Assembly: GCF_000379685.1 (NCBI RefSeq)
Contig: NZ_KB903249.1
Span: 476,795-540,794 of the forward strand
From: Catelliglobosispora koreensis DSM 44566
Lineage (GTDB): Bacteria; Actinomycetota; Actinomycetes; Mycobacteriales; Micromonosporaceae
Direction: 5' to 3'
DNA length: 64,000 nt
This document shows, one piece after another, positions 1 through 9,252 of this stretch. The position numbers were made by a program, and so were the translations under genes. The notes below the pieces were generated by a model, which saw only the letters and a program-made list of their open reading frames with translations, was not told the DNA's origin and made no database searches. The first letter of the stretch is position 1. Each line of letters starts with the position of its first letter.

Positions 1-22
1 TCCCAAGCATGGAGTGAGTTAA

Positions 23-34
23 GAGAGCGCTCTC
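23..34. promoter_or_regulatory. LacI-type operator-like palindrome
   Basis: The sequence GAGAGCGCTCTC is a perfect 12-base palindrome with an AGCGCT core. LacI-family repressors of sugar-utilisation genes in actinomycetes commonly bind palindromes with this core. A second, imperfect AGCGCT-centred site follows at 87-100. The site may control a gene to the left of the window or the VOC gene at 170; the assignment is inference. Confidence 0.35.
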
Positions 35-86
35 ATGCCTTTGTGAGCTTCCTATTACAGACATCAAAAGATGTCAACTATTCTCT

Positions 87-100
87 GAAAGAGCGCTTTC
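87..100. promoter_or_regulatory. Second AGCGCT-centred operator-like site
   Basis: The sequence GAAAGAGCGCTTTC shares the AGCGCT core with the palindrome at 23-34, and the two centres lie about 66 bases apart. Two spaced half-palindromic sites upstream of one start would fit a looping repressor. No LacI-family gene is visible in the window, so the regulator and the target are unknown. Confidence 0.3.
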
Positions 101-169
101 TGTTTCCCACCGGCCCCGCATCCTTCTCTCTGAGACACATCCGCGTTCCTGTGTGTCTATGGTGGGGGA

Positions 170-541
170 ATGGATATGAAGCTGGAGTTGATCGCCGTGC
201 CCGTTTCCGACGTCGACCGGGCGAAGGCTTTCTATACCGAACAAGTGGGCTTCAACGCCGATCACGACCACCGGGTTAGCGACGAGATACGTTTCGTTCA
301 GCTGACACCGCCCGGATCGGCGTGCTCCATCGCCATCGGCACCGGCCTTGGCGGCGTCGCGGCACCGGGATCGGCACAGGGACTGCAGGTCGTCGTCGAA
401 GACGCCGCGGCGGTCGCCCGGGAGCTCGCCTCGCGTGGCGTTGAGGTCAGTGAGGTCCAGGAGTTTCCGTGGGGCAAGTTCGTCTTCTTCCAGGACCCCG
501 ACGGCAACGGCTGGGCGGTCCAGGAAATGCTGCGCCAGTGA
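170..541 (+). CDS. VOC family (glyoxalase/bleomycin-resistance fold) protein
   Basis: This 123-residue protein has the vicinal-oxygen-chelate pattern. It opens with the strand-helix MKLELIAVPVSDVDRAKAFY and closes with FVFFQDPDGNGWAVQEM, a typical second betaalphabetabetabeta module. Members bind a metal and act as lyases, dioxygenases or resistance proteins. The glutamate of the C-terminal WAVQE segment is the usual metal ligand, while the N-terminal ligand position is less clear. It is a single-gene unit, convergent with the response regulator that ends one base downstream at 542. Substrate cannot be read from the sequence. ATG at 170 is followed by a second ATG at 176 that could equally be the start. 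Confidence 0.85.
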   Translation: MDMKLELIAVPVSDVDRAKAFYTEQVGFNADHDHRVSDEIRFVQLTPPGSACSIAIGTGLGGVAAPGSAQGLQVVVEDAAAVARELASRGVEVSEVQEFPWGKFVFFQDPDGNGWAVQEMLRQ

Positions 542-1198
542 CTACACCGTGACGAGGCCGGTTTGGTAGGCGATGACGACAAGCTGGGCGCGATCGCGGG
601 CGCCCAGCTTGGTCATGGCCCGGCTCACGTGGGTGCGCGCGGTCGCTGGGCTGAGCACGAGTTCACTGGCGATCTCCTCATTGGACAGTCCCTGCCCGAC
701 GAGTCCCACGATCTCTCGTTCGCGGGTGGTCAGCACCGCTAGCTGTTCGTCGGCCACGCGCGCGGCAGCGCCGGCCGCCGCGAAGCGGCCGATCAGGCGG
801 CGTGTGATTTTGGGCGCCAGCAAGGCTTCTCCAGCCGCCACGACGCGAATGCCGTGCAGGAGTTCAGCGGGGCCGCAGTCTTTGAGGAGGAAGCCGCTGG
901 CACCGGCCTGCAATGCCTCGAACACATAGGCATCCGTGTCATAGGTTGTCAAGATGATGATGCGGACCGCTTCCAGGCCAGCGGTTTGCGTGATGCGCCG
1001 GGTCGCCTGAATGCCGTCGAGCACGGGCATGCGAATGTCCATCAAGATGACATCGGGGTTAGTGGAGCGGGCCATGGTGACGGCTTCGGCACCGTCAGCG
1101 GCCTCGCCCACGATGTCGATGTCGTCCTCGACATCGAGCAGCATGCGAAATCCCGCGCGCACCAGCACCTGGTCGTCGGCTAGCAGGACCTTAATCAT
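542..1198 (-). CDS. NarL/LuxR-type response regulator
   Basis: The 218-residue protein has an N-terminal receiver domain with acidic pair D8-D9, phospho-acceptor Asp54 in VILMDIRMP, and a conserved Thr and Lys further on. A C-terminal LuxR-type helix-turn-helix follows (TTREREIVGLVGQGLSNEEI). It is the output partner of the histidine kinase immediately upstream: the kinase stop and this ATG overlap by four bases (1195-1198), so the two are translationally coupled. The stop at 542 lies directly against the stop of the convergent VOC gene. The divergent oxidase operon starting at 2558 is a reasonable but unproven target. Confidence 0.95.
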   Translation of the reverse strand: MIKVLLADDQVLVRAGFRMLLDVEDDIDIVGEAADGAEAVTMARSTNPDVILMDIRMPVLDGIQATRRITQTAGLEAVRIIILTTYDTDAYVFEALQAGASGFLLKDCGPAELLHGIRVVAAGEALLAPKITRRLIGRFAAAGAAARVADEQLAVLTTREREIVGLVGQGLSNEEIASELVLSPATARTHVSRAMTKLGARDRAQLVVIAYQTGLVTV

Positions 1199-2391
1199 GC
1201 GGCTGCCACCAGCCCGGCCCGCACGGGAAGCTGTGCTAGCACTTCGAATCCGCCGCCTGTGCGTGGGCCCGCGATGAGCGAACCGCCTAGCAGCTCACAT
1301 CTTTCGCGCATGCCCACGATGCCGCGGCCGCTGCCCGCTTCGAACGCTGAGGAGCCGACGCCGTCGTCGCTGACTTTGACGACAAGTTCGTCGCCGTCAT
1401 AGGCGACCGTCGCTCGCACGGTGACGCCGGAACCGGCGTGGCGGATGGCGTTTGTCAGCGACTCCTGCAAAATCCGGTAGGCCGCGCTGTCCAGTGCACT
1501 TGGCAGTTCCTTGGCGTTGGCGGGCAGCTTGATCTCCACCGACAGGCCTGCTTCGCGGGCGACCCGCACGAGCTCGGAGACCTGATCCATCCCGGGTGCG
1601 GGCGCTCTGGTGTCATCGGAGCCATCGGTGAGTACGCCCAAGGTCGCCCTTAATTCCTGCAAGGCGCGGGCACTGGTCCGTTCGATCGTGGTGAGGGTCT
1701 CCCGAGCCTGCTCCGGACGTTTGTCGAGCACGTGTGCGGTCGCACCGGCCTGCACGTTGATGATGGCGATCGCGTGCGCGACCGTGTCGTGCACTTCGCG
1801 CGCTATGCGCATCCGCTCGGCGTCCACGCGCCGGCGAGCCTCTTGCTCACGGGTCCGCTCGGCCCGCTCGGCCCGCTCATGTGCTTGTGCCGCAAGGACG
1901 CGGCGCATCCGCACCGACTCGCCCAGGATCGTGGCCATGATGGCGGTGCCGATGCGGAACATCAGCCAGCCCATCCGGTTCGGGTCAGAGGTGTCGGCGG
2001 TGATGATCCAGCCGATCGCCAGCGCGGTGAGCCCTCCCATGGCGATGCGCATCGAGCGGATGCCGTCACCGTGCGCGGTCAGCGTGTAGGCCGCGACGAA
2101 GAACGCCACCCAGCCGGGGCCATCGGGATATCCCGCGGCGTAGTAGCAAAGGCTCATCGCGCCAATCGCCACGAACACCGGCACCGGCCACCGTCTGCGG
2201 ACAATAAGCAGCAGGCCACTGCCCATGAGCACGATGGCGGGGAACAGGTTTTCGGTCGGGTCGACGCTCGTGCCCTGGCTGGCGGCGGTGTGCCGGGTGC
2301 CCTGCCATTGCATCAGCGCGATGAAGATCGCGAGCGCGGTGTCTTGCACCCACAGCGGCAAACGAACCAGGCGGCCCAGCACGGGATTCAT
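1195..2391 (-). CDS. NarL-family sensor histidine kinase
   Basis: From the ATG at 2391 the protein is 398 residues. The N-terminal third carries about four to five hydrophobic segments without a large extracellular loop. A charged coiled-coil linker (AHERAERAERTREQEARRR) leads to a HisKA_3 dimerisation domain with the phospho-acceptor at about His201 (AREVHDTVAHAI). A HATPase domain follows with SDDGVGSSAFEAGSGRGIVG as the nucleotide lid. The frame stays open upstream to 2559, but that stretch is not kinase-like and would run into the divergent gene, so I use 2391. The sensed signal is unknown, and membrane stress is a guess from the intramembrane-sensing layout. Confidence 0.93.
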   Translation of the reverse strand: MNPVLGRLVRLPLWVQDTALAIFIALMQWQGTRHTAASQGTSVDPTENLFPAIVLMGSGLLLIVRRRWPVPVFVAIGAMSLCYYAAGYPDGPGWVAFFVAAYTLTAHGDGIRSMRIAMGGLTALAIGWIITADTSDPNRMGWLMFRIGTAIMATILGESVRMRRVLAAQAHERAERAERTREQEARRRVDAERMRIAREVHDTVAHAIAIINVQAGATAHVLDKRPEQARETLTTIERTSARALQELRATLGVLTDGSDDTRAPAPGMDQVSELVRVAREAGLSVEIKLPANAKELPSALDSAAYRILQESLTNAIRHAGSGVTVRATVAYDGDELVVKVSDDGVGSSAFEAGSGRGIVGMRERCELLGGSLIAGPRTGGGFEVLAQLPVRAGLVAAA

Positions 2392-2557
2392 GCGCCGATG
2401 GTAACCGCAGCTCAGCCCGGCCCGAATCCGGCAGCGAGCGCATCCGGGTACGTTCCGGAACGTAGTCGACCAGGCTAGGTCCGCTAACCAGCGCCGTAGC
2501 GCAACTGTCGCTTCACAGGCGACGCCAAGAATCGTCTCGCAGCCGAGGATCAAACGC

Positions 2558-2998
2558 ATGATGATGCGCCGGATCTATGTTGCCATCGTGGGACTTCTGC
2601 TCGCCTCGGGCGCGCTGCAGTTCTACTTCGCCGCCATTGGGGCTTTCACCCGGCCACGCACCGATGACTCGTTTGCCCTGCACGTGCTCAACGGCCGGAT
2701 CTTCGCACTGTTGGCACTTGTCGCGATTCTCGCCGCGGCGCTGGCCCGCGCTCCGGGCCGGCTGATCGGCCGGACCGCGCTCACGCTCGGCCTGACCATC
2801 GTGCAGACGCTGATTATCGTGCTGGGTAACGTTATCGGTGGTTCGACCGAGCAGCGGACCACGGCCGTTTCCCTTGCCATACTGGGATTGCACGCCGTCA
2901 ACGGCATGGCCATCATGGGCGTCGCCGGCGGTGTGCTCACGGAAGCGCGTGCTCACCTCAAGGCCGCTCCTGTGTCCAAAGTGGAGCTCGCGCGATGA
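2558..2998 (+). CDS. Small DUF6220-like integral membrane protein
   Basis: The 146-residue protein has four hydrophobic helices, at about residues 5-25, 45-65, 75-95 and 105-130. Aromatic and His residues sit within them (LQFYFAAIGAF and ALHVLNGR). The layout and the conserved helix-2 His resemble the DUF6220 family of actinobacterial membrane proteins. The stop codon overlaps the start of the multicopper oxidase by four bases (ATGA at 2995-2998), so the two are coupled and probably act together. A role in membrane redox or copper handling is inference. It is transcribed divergently from the two-component system. Confidence 0.75.
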   Translation: MMMRRIYVAIVGLLLASGALQFYFAAIGAFTRPRTDDSFALHVLNGRIFALLALVAILAAALARAPGRLIGRTALTLGLTIVQTLIIVLGNVIGGSTEQRTTAVSLAILGLHAVNGMAIMGVAGGVLTEARAHLKAAPVSKVELAR

Positions 2999-4824
2999 AT
3001 GGACAACAGCTCATCGCCGCCGACCTTTTGGCGGCGGCGGTGAGCGCCGCCGCGTGGCTGGCGACCGCGATCGCCGTAGCCTCCGGGCGCCGCCGGGTCG
3101 CCGTGGCAGCGGCGATAGCAGCCGTCGTGTCCACCGCCGCCCGGGTCGCGATTGTCATCGCCCTGGCCGGTCACGGCTGGTGGTTCGTGCAGGACAAGGT
3201 GACCCTCGCCTTGCCGTTGCTGGGTTTGGCCGCGGTGACGGCCGGCCTCACCGCGCTAAGGCGCGGCATTTCCCAAGCCGTGGTGCCGCTTTTCATGACC
3301 GGCTATGCCGCAATCTGTGGCCTGCTTTTTCAATTCCTTTGGGGGTACCCAGCGAGCCCGGCCCAAATCACCGCGAGCCTGGCTTTAGTGGGCGCGGCAA
3401 CGGCCGTGACGTGGTGGCTGCGGCAGCCGGCGGCACAACGAGCGGCGGTCCTCGCCGGAGTGGGCGCGGCCGTCCTGGGCCTGATCGCCGCCGCGCTCGG
3501 CTTCTTGCCGGGCGACCCGGCTCCCGCCGCACACCCGCACCACACCGTTTCCGTCGCGGACTTGCGCGGCCCGGTTGAGCCCGCCCCCGGCGGCACCGTG
3601 AAACGCTACGCCCTCACGGCACGGCAAGCCGAGATCACGCTCGCGTCGGGCCAGAAGGTGGCGGCGTGGACGTTTGACGGTCAGGTTCCCGGGCCCGCGT
3701 TGACGGCTAGCGTAGGGGACCTCGTCGAGGTGACACTGACCAATCTGGACATCGCCGATGGGGTGACGTTGCACTGGCACGGCTACGACGTGCGCAACGG
3801 TGAGGACGGTGCACCTGGCGTGACGCAGGACGAGGTCGCGCCCGGCGGGACTTTCGTCTACCGGTTCCGTGCCGATCAGGTGGGAACGTATTGGTATCAC
3901 ACGCATCAGGTCTCCGACCGTGGTGTGCGCCTTGGCCTGTATGGCAATCTGATCGTGCGGCCGCGGTCAGCGTCTGTGGGCACCGATCTCGTGCTGCCGG
4001 TGCATACGTTTGACGGTGTGCTCGCGATCGGCACGCACGACGGCATGGACAGCCGGCCCGTGCCTGCCGGTGAGCCCGTGCGGTTGCGGCTCATCAACAC
4101 CGACAACACCCCACATCGCTTTACCTTGAGCGGCAGCGCTTTCCGGGTCGTCGCCGCGGACGGCAACGACCTCAACGGGCCAACAGAGGTGCGCGATGTG
4201 GCGCTGCGGGTGGCCGCGGGTGCCCGCTATGACATCGCCTTCACGATGCCGTCAGGTCCCGTTGCCTTGCGGATCGACGATGGCCCGGTTGGCGTGGCCC
4301 TATCCGGCGGCGCCAGTGGCGAGCATCAAGACACGTCAGCGTGGCCGGAGCTGGACCTGACGTCCTATGGCACCCCGGCGTCGTGGGGCGGCCTGGACGC
4401 ACGGCCCGATAAGGACTTCGCGCTCGTGCTGGATCGCGGTCTGTCCATAGTGGACGGAAAGCCGATGTATGCGCACACGGTCAACGGTGGGGCGTACCCG
4501 AATATCCCCGAGCAGATAGTCCGCGAGGGCGACCTCGTCGCGTTCACGGTGGTCAACCGGGGTTTCGAGACGCATCCGTGGCATTTGCATGGGCACCGGG
4601 TGCTGGTGCTCGCCAAAGACGGCAAACCGGTGACGGGTAGCCCGTTGCTGCTGGACACGTTTGACGTGCGGCCAGGAGAGGTGTGGCGGGTGGCGTTTCG
4701 CGCATCGAATCCCGGTGTGTGGATGAACCACTGCCACAACCTCACGCACGCCGATCAGGGAATGGCACTTCACCTCTCCTACGAAGGCGTTGTCACCCCG
4801 TTTCATGGCGCGCACGGCGGCTAG
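2995..4824 (+). CDS. Membrane-anchored multicopper oxidase
   Basis: This is a 609-residue fusion. Residues 1-170 contain about five transmembrane helices, followed by two cupredoxin-rich regions. The four copper motifs are visible: HWHGYD (about 260), YWYHTHQ (about 300), HPWHLHGH (about 526) and HCHNLTHADQGM (about 579). The last carries the type-1 Cys-His pair and an axial Met. The enzyme should oxidise phenolic or metal substrates at the outer membrane face, coupling this to reduction of oxygen to water. Typical secreted laccases have a signal peptide instead of a polytopic anchor, so the anchor is distinctive. It is coupled to the DUF6220-like gene. Substrate is unknown, and copper tolerance is one possibility. 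Confidence 0.92.
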   Translation: MNGQQLIAADLLAAAVSAAAWLATAIAVASGRRRVAVAAAIAAVVSTAARVAIVIALAGHGWWFVQDKVTLALPLLGLAAVTAGLTALRRGISQAVVPLFMTGYAAICGLLFQFLWGYPASPAQITASLALVGAATAVTWWLRQPAAQRAAVLAGVGAAVLGLIAAALGFLPGDPAPAAHPHHTVSVADLRGPVEPAPGGTVKRYALTARQAEITLASGQKVAAWTFDGQVPGPALTASVGDLVEVTLTNLDIADGVTLHWHGYDVRNGEDGAPGVTQDEVAPGGTFVYRFRADQVGTYWYHTHQVSDRGVRLGLYGNLIVRPRSASVGTDLVLPVHTFDGVLAIGTHDGMDSRPVPAGEPVRLRLINTDNTPHRFTLSGSAFRVVAADGNDLNGPTEVRDVALRVAAGARYDIAFTMPSGPVALRIDDGPVGVALSGGASGEHQDTSAWPELDLTSYGTPASWGGLDARPDKDFALVLDRGLSIVDGKPMYAHTVNGGAYPNIPEQIVREGDLVAFTVVNRGFETHPWHLHGHRVLVLAKDGKPVTGSPLLLDTFDVRPGEVWRVAFRASNPGVWMNHCHNLTHADQGMALHLSYEGVVTPFHGAHGG

Positions 4825-4832
4825 CAGGGACG

Positions 4833-4862
4833 ATGCATAGCCGGGGTTGAATAGCTATGCAT
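4833..4862. promoter_or_regulatory. Inverted repeat in oxidase/hydrolase intergenic region
   Basis: ATGCATAGC at 4833-4841 is the exact reverse complement of GCTATGCAT at 4854-4862, with a 12-base spacer. The arms are AT-rich and lack a following T-tract, so this looks more like an operator for the gene at 4918 than a strong terminator. It lies 56 bases before that ATG. Confidence 0.35.
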
Positions 4863-4917
4863 TGACGGGTTTGATGGGCGCTACGTATCAGGCGCCTAGT
4901 CACAGGAGACCCCCACG

Positions 4918-6864
4918 ATGTTTGTGCGCTTCATGAGACGCAAGCCCGTCATCGGGGCCGCAGTGGCCGCCGTCGCGGCCGCTGGCGTGCTCCTCAATCC
5001 CTTCAACGCCGGAGCCCAGCCAGTGGCTGACAGCCGGCCGTTCGTCAGCGGCACGCAAACCGTGCCGGTATACGACTACGCCAGCGCTATCCGGGAACGC
5101 GTCGCGGTCGAGGTGCCTATCGACAGCGACAGCAACGGGGCTGCCGACCGGGTCATGGTGGACATCATCCGCCCCCGGGAGGCAGCCGCGGCCGGGGTGG
5201 ATGTGCCCGTCATCATTCAGGCCTCGCCCTACTACGCCTCCACGCCACCGGCGAACTTCGACGCCAGCGGCACCCGTCAGGTCTTCGAAACCTGGCTGGA
5301 CAACTACTTCGTGCCGCGCGGCTACGCCGTGCTTTTCGTTGACCTCATCGGCACGTTCCGCTCCTCGGGCTGCGACGATGTCGGTGGCGACGGGGAGATC
5401 GCCGGTGGCAAAGCCGTGGTCGACTGGCTCAACGGCCGCGCACCGGGCTTCAAGACCGACGGTTCAGCCGCGACAGCGGACTGGTCCAACGGCAAGACCG
5501 GCATGATTGGTGTGTCCTGGAACGGTACGATCGCCAATTCCGTTGCCAGCACAGGGGTCGCGGGACTGGAAACAATCGTTCCCATCGCGGCCATCTCCAG
5601 CTGGTACGACTACACCCGTGGGCACGGGGTGCCGTTCTGGGGCAAGTACGTCGGCTTCCTGCACGATTACGTCAGCAACTACAGCAGCCCGCGCTGTGTG
5701 CCGCTGAACAAGGAACTCGAAATCGCCTCGGACACTCCCACGGGAAGTTACAGCTCCTGGTGGGACCCGCGTAACTACCGGCTCAACGCGGGGCAAGTCA
5801 ATGCCAGTGTCTACGTGGTGCACGGGCTCAACGATGAGAACGTCAAGACTCGCCATTTCGGGGAGTGGTGGGATGAACTGGAGCGCTTCGGCGTACCCCG
5901 GAAGATCTTCCTGCACCAAGACGTTCACATCGACTCGTTCCGTTACCGCGATCTTTGGGTGCAGCGGCTGCATCCCTGGTTTGACCACTGGCTGCAAGGC
6001 CTGGCCAACGGCGTCATGGACAGTCCAATGGCGACGGTGCAGCGCGAAGACGGCACGTTCGTTTCCGAGAACACATGGCCTGCCGCTGGCGTGCAGCAGA
6101 CCGCGTTCACGTTAAGCAAACCGCAAAGCCGCGCCGCTGGCACGCTCACCATCGGCGGACAGCCGGGTGCGGGCACGGCGACGATGGCAAGCCGGGGCGA
6201 ATCAGACGACGACTTCGTCTACGACCCCACGGTCACGCGCACCGACCGTTTGGTCTTCCTCAGCAACGCGCTCAGCGCCCCGATGCGGGTATCGGGCACC
6301 GGCACCGTGCAAGTCAGGGTGCAGTCCGACGCGCCAGCGGCCGCGATCAAGGCACGGCTCGTCGACTACGGCACCGCCAACCGCTATGTCACCATGGCAA
6401 ATCTGCCGACGCAGACGTGCTGGGGTGGCGGGACCGCCGCGGACACAGGCTGTTACGTGAACACGGCAGTGGTGGCGCAACCGTCCGATCTGAACATCGT
6501 GGCCCGCAACATCGCCAACATCGGCCACTATCGCTCACTTGACCAGCTGGAACCGTTGCAGCGTGGCACCTGGTACGACTTGACCTTCGAGCTCAACGCC
6601 GACGATGTCATTTTCGCGGCAGGGCACCGGATCGGCCTGGTGTTCACGGTGGAGCAAAGCAATCCCGACCACGACCTTGACCGCATCAAGCTAACCATCG
6701 ACGCTGGTGGCTCGCTGCTGACCCTTCCCGTGCAGACGGTTCCGGTCAGCCTGCGTGAAGCCGGTCCCGTGGTGGCGCTCAAGGGCCGCGTCAAAGCACA
6801 CCCGGAGCCGGTCAAAGACCCGGCGATCCTGATCCGCCAGTTCCTCGAAACCGCTAACAGCTGA
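4918..6864 (+). CDS. Secreted X-Pro dipeptidyl-peptidase (CocE/NonD family, S15)
   Basis: The 648-residue protein begins with a Sec signal peptide (RRKPVIGAAVAAVAAAGVLL) that cleaves near residues 30-35. The alpha/beta-hydrolase core carries the nucleophile in GMIGVSWNG (Ser about 200), an Asp in VHGLNDENVK (about 304) and a His in HQDVHIDSF (about 340). The C-terminal beta-sandwich (PepX_C, about 400-620) is typical of S15 enzymes and cocaine-esterase relatives. It should cleave N-terminal Xaa-Pro dipeptides or esters outside the cell. AGGAG lies about 9 bases upstream of the ATG. It is monocistronic, with a strong hairpin just after the stop. Confidence 0.9.
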   Translation: MFVRFMRRKPVIGAAVAAVAAAGVLLNPFNAGAQPVADSRPFVSGTQTVPVYDYASAIRERVAVEVPIDSDSNGAADRVMVDIIRPREAAAAGVDVPVIIQASPYYASTPPANFDASGTRQVFETWLDNYFVPRGYAVLFVDLIGTFRSSGCDDVGGDGEIAGGKAVVDWLNGRAPGFKTDGSAATADWSNGKTGMIGVSWNGTIANSVASTGVAGLETIVPIAAISSWYDYTRGHGVPFWGKYVGFLHDYVSNYSSPRCVPLNKELEIASDTPTGSYSSWWDPRNYRLNAGQVNASVYVVHGLNDENVKTRHFGEWWDELERFGVPRKIFLHQDVHIDSFRYRDLWVQRLHPWFDHWLQGLANGVMDSPMATVQREDGTFVSENTWPAAGVQQTAFTLSKPQSRAAGTLTIGGQPGAGTATMASRGESDDDFVYDPTVTRTDRLVFLSNALSAPMRVSGTGTVQVRVQSDAPAAAIKARLVDYGTANRYVTMANLPTQTCWGGGTAADTGCYVNTAVVAQPSDLNIVARNIANIGHYRSLDQLEPLQRGTWYDLTFELNADDVIFAAGHRIGLVFTVEQSNPDHDLDRIKLTIDAGGSLLTLPVQTVPVSLREAGPVVALKGRVKAHPEPVKDPAILIRQFLETANS

Positions 6865-6873
6865 GGTCACCTG

Positions 6874-6901
6874 CCGCCGCCCGGTTCGGTCCGGGCGGCG
6901 G
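6874..6901 (+). terminator. GC-rich intrinsic terminator hairpin
   Basis: CCGCCGCCCGG (6874-6884) pairs perfectly with CCGGGCGGCGG (6891-6901) around a TTCGGT loop, followed by TCTTCG. It sits 10 bases after the stop of the secreted peptidase. Actinomycete terminators often lack a long U-tract. Confidence 0.8.
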
Positions 6902-6983
6902 TCTTCGTGAAAACGGCTACGCGGGCGGCCTGTGGGCAGTAATGTCATCAACCCAGCTGATTTTCACGGCGGGAGGCTGGCCT

Positions 6984-7322
6984 ATGAATCCCATACTCCC
7001 TGCGCGCGTGCTGGTCGCGACCGCTGAAAGCCTGCCTGGGCTAACGATTACAGCCGTTCTCGGTGAGGTGATCGGGGTGGCCGCGCGCAGTCTGAGCCCC
7101 TATAGCGAAGGTCTTCGCTCGATCGCCGATGGAAGCCCTGTGGCTCCCGAACGGCGCATCGAGCTGCTAACCAGATGCCGGATGGAGGCGGTCAACCGCA
7201 TGCGCCTGGCCGCTAGCGCACGTGGCGCCAACGCGGTCATCGCGATGCGGTTTGACCACCGCCAAGTCACGGAAACATCAAACGAGATCTGCGCCTACGG
7301 GACCGCGGTCGTGGTGTCCTAA
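6984..7322 (+). CDS. YbjQ family protein
   Basis: The 112-residue cytoplasmic protein matches the YbjQ (UPF0145) family. It has a [19 protein letters not shown] strand-turn-strand, a VIGVAARS segment, and the helix [20 protein letters not shown] before a final edge strand. YbjQ proteins form a symmetric pentameric fold once called a heavy-metal-binding domain; their function is not established. The ATG at 6984 is preferred over an in-frame ATG at 6942 because GGGAGG lies seven bases upstream. The stop overlaps that of the convergent response regulator by three bases (CTAA at 7319-7322), so no terminator separates them. Confidence 0.85.
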   Translation: MNPILPARVLVATAESLPGLTITAVLGEVIGVAARSLSPYSEGLRSIADGSPVAPERRIELLTRCRMEAVNRMRLAASARGANAVIAMRFDHRQVTETSNEICAYGTAVVVS

Positions 7323-7963
7323 GTGGACCGAAGATAGGTGAGCACGGCCAGCACACGGCGGTTGGTGTCTTCGGTCGCGGGCAGGTTGAGTTTGGCCAAG
7401 ATGTTGCCGATGTGTTTGTTGACCGCCGCTTCAGACAACACCAGGGTCCTGGCGATGGCGGCGTTGGACTGGCCTTCGGCCACCAGCGCCAGCACTTCAC
7501 GTTCGCGGGCGGACAGTGTCGTGAGTGGATTTTGGCTGCGGCGCAACAACTGGCGCACGACTTCGGGGTCGACGACGGTGTCGCCAGCCGCCACCCGCTC
7601 CAGGGACGCGATGAACTCCTCCACGTCGCCAACACGATCCTTGAGCAGATAGCCGATCCCGCGCCCGTCGCCGCTGGCGAGCAGTTCGGTGGCGTAGGAA
7701 TGCTGCACGAATTGGCTCAGTGCCACGACCGGAAGACCGGGGTGCATCTGGCGCAACGTGACCGCGGCGCGAAGGCCTTCATCGGTGAAGCCTGGTGGCA
7801 TGCGGACATCGGTCACGACCAGATCTGGCGCGTCCACGGCGACAGCCGCGATGAGGGCGCCGGCATCACCGACGGCCGCGGTCACGGTGTGGCCGAAGCG
7901 GGCGAACAGGCCGGCGAGACCCTCTCGCAGCAGAACCGAGTCCTCGGCGATCACGATGCGCAT
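7319..7963 (-). CDS. NarL/LuxR-type response regulator
   Basis: The 214-residue regulator has a receiver domain with E7-D8 and phospho-acceptor Asp52 in [15 protein letters not shown], a motif typical of the subgroup paired with Putative_sensor kinases. The C-terminal LuxR helix-turn-helix ([21 protein letters not shown]) binds DNA. Its start lies inside the end of the kinase gene, a 13-base overlap, so they are co-translated. Third and last in a probable operon behind the amine oxidase and the kinase. Confidence 0.94.
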   Translation of the reverse strand: MRIVIAEDSVLLREGLAGLFARFGHTVTAAVGDAGALIAAVAVDAPDLVVTDVRMPPGFTDEGLRAAVTLRQMHPGLPVVALSQFVQHSYATELLASGDGRGIGYLLKDRVGDVEEFIASLERVAAGDTVVDPEVVRQLLRRSQNPLTTLSAREREVLALVAEGQSNAAIARTLVLSEAAVNKHIGNILAKLNLPATEDTNRRVLAVLTYLRST

Positions 7964-9243
7964 GGCAGTTCAATCCTGACAACAGTTGGGCCGTTTTGCG
8001 GGCTGGAGAGGAGAAGCCGTCCACCGGCGGCGGCGATCCGGTCGGCGAGGCCCGTGATTCCTGATCCCTGGGTGGGATTCGCGCCGCCGCGGCCCTCATC
8101 GTGTACCTCCACGTGAAGCATGCCTGGCGTTTGGCGGACCGTGACGGAGGCCTGGGTGGTTCCGCTGTGTTTGGCGACGTTAGTCAGTGCCTCGGAAACG
8201 GCGAAGTAAGCGACCGTCTCCACAGCGGCAGGCAGCCTGCCCACGTTGACATCCAAAGCGACCGTGAGCGTGCTGTCATCGGCGAGTTCCTCCAAAGCCG
8301 CGCGCAGGCCAAGTTCCTTGAGCGTGCGGGGGTTGATGCCGCGAATGAGGTCGCGCAGTTCAGCCATCAGAATCTTGGCCTGCTCATGTGCTGCCTCCAG
8401 CGCGGTGTGCCCGGGTGAATCCGGGGGGACGTCCAGTTTGGCCAGACTGAGCTGCATGGTGAGGTTGACGAGCCGTTGCTGGGCGACGTCGTGCAGGTCG
8501 CGTTCGATGCGGTGGCGCTCGGCGTCGAAGGCGTCGGCAAGCCGTGTCCGTGATTGGGACACCTCGGCCAGGGCCGGGTCCGGGCACAGCAGCAAGCGTG
8601 CCAAGGCCGCCTGCACGCCGCTGAAGGCCGACGCCGCGTAGAGCAGCACGGGGATCAGCAAGACGCCGACGACCGCTAGTGCCGCCGCGGGACCGGGGGA
8701 GTCGATCTCAATTGGCCCGAAGACGATCGGCCCGCTGGACAGCGGCACGGCGAAGGGCGCGGCGATCAGCCCGAAGATGAGCAGGCCAAAAAAGCCAAGG
8801 CCGCCAAGCCAAACCGGTGGCAGGATAGCCAGCGCGAGCAGATAGGCGAAGGCACGCCACGTGTTGGGGTCCAGGTAAAGGGTGCCAATGCGGTTGGCGA
8901 CAGCCGGGCGGTCATCGGCTAGCCGCAGCCGCCAGCGTTCCCCATAGCCGAACACAACGGCGAGCGGTGGACCGAGAAACACGACGATCGCGGCGGCTGA
9001 CATCGCCAAGACGGCGGCGACGGCCAGGCTGACGTTGGCCTTGGCGGCCGCGTAGCCGAGCGAGATCGGGCACAGGAGCAGCAGCCACAGCGCGGCGGAG
9101 CTGATCCCCGTCGTGATGGCATAGGCCAGTCCGCGCCAGGGCCAGGGGGACAACAGGAACCGGCGGCTAATGACCGCACGAAGCAACGTTGAAGGCATGC
9201 GCTTGACGCTATTGCCGGCCGCCTGCGGCCACACGGAGTCCAC
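7951..9243 (-). CDS. Sensor histidine kinase with Putative_sensor domain
   Basis: The 430-residue kinase opens with a polytopic Putative_sensor module ([20 protein letters not shown], then about four helices and a conserved [13 protein letters not shown] loop). It continues with a HisKA_3 domain ([20 protein letters not shown], acceptor His) and a HATPase domain ([20 protein letters not shown]). GTG at 9243 is used; ATG at 9198 is an alternative giving a more typical short N-terminus. The start lies only nine bases beyond the stop of the upstream amine oxidase gene, which suggests one transcript for sensor, regulator and oxidase. The signal is unknown. Confidence 0.93.
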   Translation of the reverse strand: MDSVWPQAAGNSVKRMPSTLLRAVISRRFLLSPWPWRGLAYAITTGISSAALWLLLLCPISLGYAAAKANVSLAVAAVLAMSAAAIVVFLGPPLAVVFGYGERWRLRLADDRPAVANRIGTLYLDPNTWRAFAYLLALAILPPVWLGGLGFFGLLIFGLIAAPFAVPLSSGPIVFGPIEIDSPGPAAALAVVGVLLIPVLLYAASAFSGVQAALARLLLCPDPALAEVSQSRTRLADAFDAERHRIERDLHDVAQQRLVNLTMQLSLAKLDVPPDSPGHTALEAAHEQAKILMAELRDLIRGINPRTLKELGLRAALEELADDSTLTVALDVNVGRLPAAVETVAYFAVSEALTNVAKHSGTTQASVTVRQTPGMLHVEVHDEGRGGANPTQGSGITGLADRIAAAGGRLLLSSPQNGPTVVRIELPCAS

Positions 9244-9252
9244 CTAGACACT

